From positions 7,647,501 to 7,711,500 of the forward strand of contig NZ_CP121668.1 in NCBI RefSeq assembly GCF_029714425.1: DNA of 64,000 nucleotides, written 5' to 3'. Source of the DNA: Bradyrhizobium sp. CB2312. GTDB taxonomy: Bacteria; Pseudomonadota; Alphaproteobacteria; Rhizobiales; Xanthobacteraceae. This document shows, one piece after another, positions 50,164 through 59,858 of the stretch; the first letter of the stretch is position 1; the number at the start of each line of letters is the position of its first letter. Made by a program: the position numbers and the translations under genes. Below the pieces are notes generated by a model. The model was not told the origin of the DNA and made no database searches. It saw only the letters and a program-made list of their open reading frames with translations.

Positions 50164-50969
50164 TCAGACGCGGCCGAGCGCGAAACCGCTCGCGATGTAA
50201 TTGCGGACAAACCAGATCACGAGCGCGCCCGGAATGATGGTGAGCACGCCGGCAGCCGCAAGCAAGCCCCAGTCCATGCCGGCGGCCGACACGGTGCGCG
50301 TCATGATCGCGGCGATCGGCTTTGCGTGCACCGAGGTCAGCGTGCGCGCGAGCAGCAGCTCGACCCAGGAGAACATGAAGCAGAAGAAGGCGGCGACGCC
50401 GATGCCGCTCGCGATCAGCGGCACCAGGATCTTGATGAAGAAGCGCGGGAAGGAATAGCCGTCGAGGAAGGCGGTCTCGTCGATCTCGCGCGGCACGCCG
50501 GAGACGAAGCCTTCGAGAATCCACACCGCGAGCGGAACGTTGAAGATGCAGTGCGCGAGCGCCACCGCCCAGGGCGTATCGAACAGGCCGATCGCCGAAT
50601 AGAGGTTGAAGAACGGCAGCGCATAGACCGCCGCCGGCGCCATGCGATTGGACAGCAGCCAGAAGAACAGATGCTTGTCGCCGAGGAAGCGGTAGCGCGA
50701 GAAGGCGTAGGCCGCCGGCAGCGCCACCGAGATCGAGATGATGGTGTTGAGGACGACGTATTCCAGCGAATTGATGTAGCCGGAATACCAGCTCTCATCG
50801 GTGAAGATGCGCTTGTAGTGCTGCAAGGTCGGCGTGTGCGGCCACAGCGTCATCGTCGAGACGATCTCGCTGTTGGTCTTGAAGCTCATGTTGATGAGCC
50901 AGTAGATCGGCAGCAGCAGGAAGACCAGGAACAGCCCCATGATGAGGCGGCGGCCGGGGATCGAATGCA

Positions 50970-50970
<1 letters not shown>
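50164..50970 (-). CDS. glpQ: Glycerol ABC transporter permease 2
   Basis: 268 residues, MalG/UgpE-like binding-protein-dependent permease with helices at the N-terminus (LIMGLFLVFLLLPIYWLINM), and the EAA loop EIDETAFLDGYSFPRFFIKILVPL (ATPase contact). Start overlaps the glpP stop. Heterodimer partner of GlpP. Confidence 0.9.
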
Positions 50971-51943
<973 letters not shown>

Positions 51944-51944
<1 letters not shown>

Positions 51945-53029
51945 CAGGCGGCTCCCTCCACCAGAAGGCTGTCGGCATAGACGTGGACATGCGACGGATC
52001 GAACTTCAGCCCGGCCGTGCCGTCGGATGACGTGAAGCCCGCCGGCGCGCGCGCCGCGAGCTTGGCGTCGCCAACACGCACGCGCGCAAAGCGGATGCGG
52101 CCGAGATCGTCGATGCGTTCGATCTTCGCACCGAGCAGCCCGGGCGCGGGCGCCACGGCCTCGACGAATTCAGGCCGAACGCCGATCTCGATCTTGGCGC
52201 CTGCCGGAAGATTGTCGTAAGCGCGGTTGAGCGCGATGACATGGCCGTCGACCCTGGCCTCGCGCCCCCTCACCTCCGCCGGCAGGATGTTCATGCCGGG
52301 CGAGCCGATGAAGTAACCGACGAAGGTGTGCGCCGGCTTGTCGAACAGCTCGGCCGGCGTGCCGCTCTGCACCACGCGGCCGTCATGCATGACGACGACG
52401 GTGTCGGCGAAGGTCAGCGCCTCGGTCTGGTCGTGGGTAACGTAGATCATCGTGAGGTCGAGCTCGCGATGCAGCGCCTTCAGCTTGGAACGAAGCTGCC
52501 ATTTCAGCTCGGGGTCGATCACCGTCAGCGGCTCGTCGAACAGCACGGCAGCGACATCGGAACGGACCAGGCCGCGGCCGAGCGAGATCTTCTGCTTGGC
52601 ATCGGCGGTGAGGCGCGTGGCCTTCCGGTTCAGATAGGGCTCGAGGTCGAGCAGGCGGCCGATCTCGGCGACGCGCTTGTCGATCTCGGCCTTGGGCACG
52701 CCGCGGTTCTTCAGCGGAAACGCCAGGTTCTCCCCGACGGTCATGGTGTCGTAGATCACCGGAAACTGGAACACCTGGGCGATGTTGCGCTTCTGCGTCG
52801 ACAGCGGCGTGATGTCCTTGCCGTCGAACAGGATTTTCCCGCGCGAGGGCGTGATGATGCCGGAGATGACGTTGAGCAGCGTGGTCTTGCCGCAGCCGCT
52901 CGGGCCGAGCAGCGCATAGGCGCCGCCCTGCCGCCAGGTCATGGTGACCGGCTTCAGCGCAAAGCTTTCCTGCGGCGCATCATTGCCGCCGTAGGAATGG
53001 GCGAGATCGACGAGGTCAATGCGAGCCAT
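51944..53029 (-). CDS. glpT: Glycerol ABC transporter ATPase with degenerate signature motif
   Basis: 361 residues. Walker A LLGPSGCGKTTLLNVI, Walker B AAVLFDEPLTVID and the switch His (IYVTHDQTEALTF) are intact, but the ABC signature is RLTADAKQKISLGRGLV in place of LSGGQ (at 52592-52612 on the + strand). A C-terminal regulatory TOBE-like domain follows. It should heterodimerise with GlpS, whose signature is canonical. Confidence 0.9.
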
Positions 53030-53041
53030 GGCGCATCTCCC

Positions 53042-54114
<1,073 letters not shown>

Positions 54115-54118
<4 letters not shown>

Positions 54119-55665
54119 GAGCGTCCTCCTGCTTCCAGCAGTGGACTTTGCTGCACAGCGTGGGTCCTGATCCAGTCGTCAAGCGCGGCGATCTCGTCGG
54201 CACTTAGTCGCAGGCCGAGCTTGGAACGGCGCCAGACGATGTCCTCGGCGGTGACCGCCCATTCATTGGCCATGAGATAGCGCACCTCGCGCTCGGTCAG
54301 TGTCGCACCGAAGGCCTGGCCGAGATCGGCGGCCGATTTGGCATCGCCGAGCAACTTGATTGCCCTGGTGCCGTAGGCGCGCGCAAGGCGGCGTGCGTGC
54401 TCATGGCTGAGGAAGGGATAGCCGCGCTGAAGCTCGGCGACCAGGCCGTCGACATCGGACACATCCATGTCGCCACCGGGCAGCGGCCATTTGCCGGTCC
54501 AGCCCTCGCGCGCTTTCGCACTGCGAAGATAGGGCGCGAGCCGCTCCAGCGCCTCTTCGGCGAGGCGGCGATAGGTGGTGATCTTGCCGCCATAGATCGA
54601 CAGCAGCGGCACACCGCCGGGGGTGTCGAGCTCGAACACGTAATCGCGCGTCGCGGCCTTGGCCTCGTTGGCGCCGTCGTCATAGAGCGGCCGCACACCG
54701 GAATAGGTCCAGACCACGTCCTCGGGCTTGACGGGTTTCGCCAGATACTCGCTCGCCGCCGCGCAGAGATACTGAATCTCCTCCGGCGTCGCCTTCACCT
54801 TGGCGGGGTCGCCGTCATAGTCCCGGTCCGTCGTGCCTATCAGCGTAAAATCGTCCTGATAGGGAATCACGAAGATGATGCGGCCGTCGGCGTTCTGGAA
54901 CATGTAGGCGCGGTCGTGATCGTAGAGCTTCTTGACCACGATATGCGAACCCTGCACCAGGCGCACCTTGGCTTTGGCATTGACGCCGGCGCCGCGGCCG
55001 AGAACGTCCTCGACCCAGGGACCGCCAGCATTGACCAGGGCCTTCGCCCGAATCGACGAGCGCACGCCGGTCAGCGTGTTGACCATGCTGACGGTCCAGA
55101 TGCCGTCGGACTGGTGGATCTCGGTGGCGCGGGTGCGGGTGCGGATCTCGGCCCCCTTGTCGGCGGCATCGCGCGCGTTGAGCACGACGAGGCGGGCGTC
55201 ATCGACGAAGCAGTCGGAATATTCGAATGCGCGGCTGTAGCGGTTCGGGATCAGCGGCTTGCCGACCTCGTCACGCCTGAGATCGACCGAGCGGGTCGCC
55301 GGCAGCAGGTGGCGGCCGCCGATGTGGTCATAGAGGAAGAGGCCGAGGCGCAGCAGCCAAGCCGGACGCAGGCCGGCGTGATGCGGCAAAACGAAACGCA
55401 AGGGGCGGATGATGTGAGGCGCGATGCCCCAGAGGATTTCGCGCTCGATCAGCGCCTCGCGGACCAGCCGAAACTCGTAATATTCGAGATAGCGCAGGCC
55501 GCCATGCACCAGCTTGGTCGACCAGGACGACGTCCCACTCGCCAGATCGTTCATTTCGCATAGGAAAACCGTGTTGCCGCGGCCCACCGCGTCGCGCGCG
55601 ATGCCGCAGCCGTTAACACCGCCTCCAATGATGGCGAGGTCGAAAATACGCTCCAACAGACGCAT
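54115..55665 (-). CDS. glpD: Glycerol-3-phosphate dehydrogenase (FAD, respiratory)
   Basis: 516 residues: N-terminal FAD dinucleotide-binding IIGGGVNGCGIARDAVGRG, SSWSTKLVHGGLRYLEYYEF, and C-terminal DAO_C with TYSGVRPLYDDG and LSIYGGKITTYRRLAEEAL. It oxidises sn-glycerol-3-phosphate to DHAP, feeding electrons to quinones at the inner membrane. First gene of the operon, preceded by a phased operator array. Glycerol kinase is not in the window. Confidence 0.94.
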
Positions 55666-55697
55666 CCCCCGGCGACGCTCGTTCCTTCGAGCGGCTA

Positions 55698-55766
55698 CTT
55701 TCGTTTTTGATTAGATCACACCGAAAAACGAAAGCAAGATGAAAGAGAGGCGAAAGGAAGTGAAAG
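55698..55766. promoter_or_regulatory. Phased GlpR operator array upstream of glpD
   Basis: CTTTCGTTTTT (55698-55708) is inverted relative to AAAAACGAAAG (55724-55734), and (C/T)GAAAG hexamers begin at 55729, 55740, 55751 and 55761, i.e. every 10-11 bases on one DNA face. Repeated CTTTC-type hexamers fit DeoR-family GlpR sites. The glpD start is at 55665. Confidence 0.7.
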
Positions 55767-55847
55767 AGGAACTTTTTTAGTGGGCAGATGGACGCGCAAA
55801 TAAGCAGCACGGACGACAATTGAAGGAGCTGCAGCTCACTTGATATA

Positions 55848-55879
55848 GGAGGCCTCCAGAAATATAGTCACATTAGTCA
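55848..55879. promoter_or_regulatory. Candidate toxin-antitoxin autoregulatory site
   Basis: A GGAGGCCTCC palindrome (55848-55857) is followed by a direct repeat TAGTCA at 55865-55870 and 55874-55879, just 18-50 bases before the antitoxin start. A 12-base palindrome GAGCTGCAGCTC lies a little earlier (55826-55837). Antitoxin-type operators are usually in this place; which element is used is unknown. Confidence 0.4.
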
Positions 55880-55897
55880 TAATGGTTTTCAACTCGC

Positions 55898-56182
55898 ATG
55901 GCTGACCATAACACTGCGCCCGACACGCCTCCGATCAATGACACCTGGACCCTTGCGAATGCCAAGGCACGGCTGTCCGAACTGGTAGACCGCGCCCAAA
56001 CGGGCCCGCAGGTCATCACCCGTCACGGCAAGCCGAATGCCGTAGTCGTTTCCGCCCAGGAATGGGCGCGCAAGACAGCACGCAAGGGCACTCTGGCCGA
56101 ATTCCTGCTGGCCTCGCCGCTGCGTGGCGCCGACCTTGAACTCGATCGCGTGCACGACACGCCACGCGACGAAATGCCGTGA
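55898..56182 (+). CDS. Type II antitoxin, Phd/YefM family
   Basis: 94 residues; DTWTLANAKARLSELVDRAQ then TGPQVITRHGKPNAVVVSAQEW is the Phd/YefM DNA-binding fold, and the C-terminal tail (LAEFLLASPLRGADLELDR) is the toxin-neutralising helix. Overlaps the toxin start by four bases. Opposite in direction to the glp genes around it. Confidence 0.9.
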   Translation: MADHNTAPDTPPINDTWTLANAKARLSELVDRAQTGPQVITRHGKPNAVVVSAQEWARKTARKGTLAEFLLASPLRGADLELDRVHDTPRDEMP

Positions 56183-56601
56183 ACCTGCTGCTCGACACCA
56201 ACGTGCTGTCGGAGGTTCGGCGGCCTGCGCCTTCGCTGAAAGTCCTGGCGTGGCTCGATACGATCGACGAGGACCGTGCGTTCATCAGCGTCGCATCAAT
56301 CGCTGAGCTTCGCCGCGGCATCGCATTGCTGAAGGACGGCCGCCGGCGCACAGCGTTAGCCGCCTGGCTTGCCCACGACCTGCCGGCGCGGTTTGCCGAG
56401 CGAGTCCTGCCGATCGATCACGCCGTGGCGGATCGCTGGGGCGACCTGATGGCGGAGAGCCGCAGAACAGGAGTTGCGCTGTCTGTCATGGACGGCTTCT
56501 TTGCGGCGACCGCGCTTGCGAACAGCCTCACGCTCGTCACGCGCAACGTGAAGGATTTCGCGGCCTTGGGCGTCCCGCTGCTCAATCCGTGGGACGCCTA
56601 A
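56179..56601 (+). CDS. Type II toxin, PIN domain RNase (VapC-like/FitB-type)
   Basis: 140 residues with the PIN acidic residues: LLLDTNVLSEVRR (Asp, residue 6), ASIAELRRGIALL (Glu, ~42), VMDGFFAATALAN (Asp, ~104) and TRNVKDFAALGVPLLNPW (Asp, ~124). The Mg-dependent PIN fold cuts RNA, typically tRNA or rRNA. The pair is lodged between glpR and glpD. Confidence 0.92.
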   Translation: MNLLLDTNVLSEVRRPAPSLKVLAWLDTIDEDRAFISVASIAELRRGIALLKDGRRRTALAAWLAHDLPARFAERVLPIDHAVADRWGDLMAESRRTGVALSVMDGFFAATALANSLTLVTRNVKDFAALGVPLLNPWDA

Positions 56602-56605
56602 TACG

Positions 56606-57451
56606 CTATCTCAACCGCACCACCGGCGCGGCTTCGGGCGCCGCGTCCTGCGCATCGGCCTGGGTGTCGTCGATATCCGCCCCCTTCGGCATCGCTTCCA
56701 CCACCTCGATGCCCTTGCTGTGGCAGATGGTGGCGAGGCGCTCGGGGAGCTCCTGGTCGGTGACAAAGGTCTGGATCTGGGTGATGTGGGCGATGCGCAC
56801 CGGCGCGCTGCGACGCAGCTTTGTCGAATCGGCGACCAGCATGACGCTGCGGGCGTTGGCGATGATGGCCTGCGCCACCTGCACCTCGCGATAATCGAAG
56901 TCGAGCAGCGCGCCCTCCTCGTCGATCGCGGATGCGCCGATGATGGCGTAGTCGACCTTGAACTGGCCGATCAGCTGCGTCGCGGTCGAGCCAACCACGG
57001 CGCCGTCGGCGCGCCGCACCGTACCGCCGGCCACCACCACCTCGATGCGGGGATGGCGGTAGAGCAGCATGGCGACGTTGAGATTGTTGGTGATGACGAG
57101 CAGGTCCTCGTGCGAGGTCAGCGCGCTCGCGACCTCCTCCGTGGTGGTGCCGATATTGATGAACAGCGAGCAGCCGTTCGGGATCAGCGATGCGGCCGCG
57201 GCGCCGATGGCCTTCTTCTCATCGGCGGCGACGAAGCGGCGCGCCTCATAGGCGAGGTTTTCCACGCCGGAGGCGATGATGGCGCCGCCGTGGATGCGGG
57301 TCAGCGATCTCCGTTCGCAGAGATCGTTGAGATCCTTGCGGATGGTCTGCGCCGAGACCTCGAACTTGCGCGCGAGCTCTTCGACCATGACACGGCCGGA
57401 AGCGCGCGCGATGTTGAGGATCTCGGCTTGGCGGTGGGTCAGTCCGGTCAC
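56606..57451 (-). CDS. glpR: DeoR/GlpR family transcriptional repressor of glycerol metabolism
   Basis: 281 residues: DeoR HTH (RQAEILNIARASGRVMVEELARKFEVSAQTIRKDL, ~7-45) and DeoRC sensor domain (FINIGTTTEEVASAL, VAGGTVRRADGAVVG, ALLDFDYREVQVAQAII), with an Asp/Ala-rich C-terminal tail. GlpR represses glp genes and is released by glycerol-3-phosphate. Separated from glpD by the toxin-antitoxin pair, so probably its own transcript. Its stop is four bases from the toxin stop (convergent). Confidence 0.9.
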   Translation of the reverse strand: MTGLTHRQAEILNIARASGRVMVEELARKFEVSAQTIRKDLNDLCERRSLTRIHGGAIIASGVENLAYEARRFVAADEKKAIGAAAASLIPNGCSLFINIGTTTEEVASALTSHEDLLVITNNLNVAMLLYRHPRIEVVVAGGTVRRADGAVVGSTATQLIGQFKVDYAIIGASAIDEEGALLDFDYREVQVAQAIIANARSVMLVADSTKLRRSAPVRIAHITQIQTFVTDQELPERLATICHSKGIEVVEAMPKGADIDDTQADAQDAAPEAAPVVRLR

Positions 57452-57539
57452 GGCAACGGCCTCAAATCAGGAGGATGCATGGTGCGGCGGTTCGCGGCTT
57501 CGGTCAATGCGCGCGCCGATCACGGTTAACGGATGGCCC

Positions 57540-58226
57540 TCACCACGCCATCGCGGCGGCAAGACGCGCAAGCAGCTGCGGATCGTCGAAGGCACTGGCG
57601 GAGGCGACCGCGCCTGATGCAACCAGGTCAGCATGGCTGAGGCTGGTGCGGATGCCGATGGTCGGAATGCCGGCCGCTGTGGCGGATTGCACGCCGGTGC
57701 GGGAGTCCTCGAATGCGATCGAAGCCTCCGGCCTCGCCCCGACGAAACGCAGACCTTCCTGATAGGGCAGCGGATGCGGCTTGCCATGCGGCAGCTCGGC
57801 GCCGATCACGAGCGCCTTGAAGCGGTGCGTGATGCCGAGGCCTGACAGCAGCAGCTCGGCGTTGAGACGCGGCGCGTTGGTCACGGCGACCATGGGAATG
57901 CCAGCGCCATCCGCACGGTCGAGGAGCGCCATCAGGCCCGGCAGCGGCGCGATCTGCCCGGCCACCAGCCTGCGGAAGACCTCCTCCTTCTCATCGAGGA
58001 TCAAGGCGCGCCGCTCCGGCGCTTCGTGGGGCAGAAAGCGCTCGCCAATTGCGACATTGGCGAAGCCTTGCAGCTCCCTGGAGAAGCGCGCGTGGTCGAA
58101 GACATGGCCATGCGGACCGAGCACCTGGTTGAAGGCCTTCAAGTGCAACGGGTCGGTGTCGGCGAGCGTGCCGTCGATGTCGAACAGCAACGCCTTGCCC
58201 ATCGTACCCTGTCTGGCCTCGATCAT
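57540..58226 (-). CDS. HAD family phosphatase (phosphoglycolate/glycerol-phosphate phosphatase type)
   Basis: 228 residues. Motif I LLFDIDGTLADTDPLHLKAF, motif II VAVTNAPRLNAELLL, motif III Lys in AELPHGKPHPLPYQEGL and motif IV AFEDSRTGVQSATAAG, with a helical cap after motif I. Acts on a small phosphorylated metabolite. Its position immediately upstream of glpR on the same strand suggests a role with glycerol-3-phosphate, unproven. Starts at 58226, 58202 or TTG 58241 are possible. Confidence 0.85.
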   Translation of the reverse strand: MIEARQGTMGKALLFDIDGTLADTDPLHLKAFNQVLGPHGHVFDHARFSRELQGFANVAIGERFLPHEAPERRALILDEKEEVFRRLVAGQIAPLPGLMALLDRADGAGIPMVAVTNAPRLNAELLLSGLGITHRFKALVIGAELPHGKPHPLPYQEGLRFVGARPEASIAFEDSRTGVQSATAAGIPTIGIRTSLSHADLVASGAVASASAFDDPQLLARLAAAMAW

Positions 58227-58380
58227 TTCCGTACTTTCCAAAATGCGCGACGCATCGATGCGTGAGACGTATCAATACGACCTCGATCGCGCAATGACGC
58301 ATCCACATGACGACAATGCGGCACTCGACAAAGTCGCGCGCGGCTGCAACACTCCATGCAAGATCAAAAAGGAGGAAACG

Positions 58381-58833
58381 ATGACGATCAACCGACGCGA
58401 TCTGGCTCTCTCGACTCTCGCCGTCTCCGCGCTTGCGCTCACATCACCGGCGCTCGCCGCATCGGCGGACGAGGAAGCCGTGGCGAAGAAGGTCGAGGCC
58501 TTCCGCCTCGCCCAGATCGCGGCCGACCCGAAGGCGCTTGGCGCGCTGTGCTGGGATGATCTCAGCTACAGCCATTCCAACGGCAAGGTCGAGGACAAGG
58601 CGACCTTCATCGCCAACGCCACCGACGGCAAATCGAAATTCCTGTCGATCGAATACAAGGACCCCACCATCAAGGTGGTTGGCCCCGCCGCGATCGTCCG
58701 CTTTCACTGGCTGGGCGAGCAGGAGATGGCGGCCGATGGGAAAAAAGTGTCGACCAACCTTCACATCCTGATGAACTGGCAGAAGCAGGGCGACGAGTGG
58801 AAGCTCTTGTCGCGGGCTGCAACGAAGTTGTGA
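58381..58833 (+). CDS. NTF2-like (DUF4440/SnoaL-type) secreted protein, Tat signal
   Basis: 150 residues with a very strong ribosome site AAGGAGG 8 bases before ATG. Twin-arginine signal NRRDLALSTLAVSALALTSPALAA, then an NTF2-fold: EEAVAKKVEAFRLAQIAADPKAL, DDLSYSHSNGKVEDKATFI, VRFHWLGEQ and LMNWQKQGDEWKLLSRAAT. A small-molecule-binding pocket protein of unknown role. The long upstream extension in frame is rejected. Confidence 0.85.
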   Translation: MTINRRDLALSTLAVSALALTSPALAASADEEAVAKKVEAFRLAQIAADPKALGALCWDDLSYSHSNGKVEDKATFIANATDGKSKFLSIEYKDPTIKVVGPAAIVRFHWLGEQEMAADGKKVSTNLHILMNWQKQGDEWKLLSRAATKL

Positions 58834-58844
58834 TGATGGTCTTG

Positions 58845-58983
58845 CCCTCTCCCCTTGTGGGAGAGGGTGGCTCGCCGCGAAGGCGGCGAGACGGGTGAGG
58901 GGTATCTCTCTTCACGAACGATCTTGCGGAGAGATACCCCTCATCCGGCGCTTCGCGCCACCTTCTCCCACAAGGGGAGAAGG
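58845..58983. repeat. Dispersed palindromic element, CCCTCTCCCC type
   Basis: CCCTCTCCCCTTGTGGGAGAGGG at left, CCTTCTCCCACAAGGGGAGAAGG at right, inner GGGTGAGGGGTATCTCTC / GAGAGATACCCCTCATCC arms. Same family as 13902, 31136 and 40055 elements; follows the NTF2-like gene. Confidence 0.82.
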
Positions 58984-59058
58984 AAAAAGGCAGCAGCACC
59001 AAGGGCTGCAAAAAATTCCGACCACGCTTCGCGCGCCCCGGAATGACTGGTGCGACGC

Positions 59059-59250
59059 TTACGCAGCCTCCTTCACATCGCCGTTAACCAGCTTGCGCGC
59101 CGCGCGCTCGGCTTCGCGTGCGTTGCGAAAGAGTTGGCCTTCGAGGCGGTTGAATTGGTGGGAGGAGGCGAAGAAGCAGTAGCCTCCCTGGCCGCGGACC
59201 ACGATACCCGCAGTCTGCGAATTCACTTCGATGATGTAGCTGTCCGGCAT
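59059..59250 (-). CDS. Small conserved hypothetical protein
   Basis: 63 residues from ATG 59248-59250: PDSYIIEVNSQTAGIVVRGQ and GGYCFFASSHQFNRLEGQLF then a helical basic end NAREAERAARKLV. A beta-beta-alpha-like small protein reminiscent of short bradyrhizobial proteins of unknown role. No ribosome site is strong. The 190 bases from 59251 to 59440 hold no other gene. Confidence 0.6.
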   Translation of the reverse strand: MPDSYIIEVNSQTAGIVVRGQGGYCFFASSHQFNRLEGQLFRNAREAERAARKLVNGDVKEAA

Positions 59251-59440
59251 GGTCCGTGTAGTCCTCAGTGCGCGCAGACAACGGCATCCAGGCCCAAAGG
59301 TTCCTGGGCGTTTGAGGCCGTTTCCACCCCGAATCGACACGCAATTGGGTACGCCGGGACCTCATCCGTTTTATGACTTGTTCTTGGCGAAGCCTTGACG
59401 GTTGCTGACGCGACGCCGCGCGGTCATCCGCCGCGCGCGC

Positions 59441-59851
59441 TTACGTCGCGATCGACGTATCGGTGGAGCGCACCTCCTGAGGTCGGCCATGCTCGTCGAT
59501 CGAGACATAGGTGAAGTTGCCGTCGGTGACGAGGAACGGATGCTCCTCGCCGCGACGCAGCGCCCACGCTTCGAGATGCACGGTCATCGACGTGCGCCCG
59601 ACGCGCACGAGATTGGCATAGACCGAGACGAGATCACCGACATAGACGGCTTTGCGAAAATTCATCGCTTCGATCGCGACCGTCACGGTGCGCGACTTCG
59701 CGACTTTTGAAGCAAACACGCCGCCGCCGACATCCATCTGGCTGAGCAGCCAGCCGCCGAAGATGTCGCCGTTCGCATTGGTGTCGGCGGGCATCGCTAG
59801 CGTGCGGATGCAGAGATCGCCGCGCGGCGCGGTATCGGACTTTTCGCTCAT
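59441..59851 (-). CDS. Acyl-CoA thioesterase, hotdog fold (YciA-like)
   Basis: 136 residues from ATG 59849-59851. RTLAMPADTNANGDIFGGWLLSQMD holds the YciA/BFIT catalytic Asp/Asn-G-D-I-F-G-G-W motif, then AIEAMNFRKAVYVGDLVSVYANLVRVGRTS. It hydrolyses acyl-CoA to free acid and CoA. Last gene of the beta-oxidation operon (7-base gap). Confidence 0.9.
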   Translation of the reverse strand: MSEKSDTAPRGDLCIRTLAMPADTNANGDIFGGWLLSQMDVGGGVFASKVAKSRTVTVAIEAMNFRKAVYVGDLVSVYANLVRVGRTSMTVHLEAWALRRGEEHPFLVTDGNFTYVSIDEHGRPQEVRSTDTSIAT

Positions 59852-59858
59852 ATCGCTC

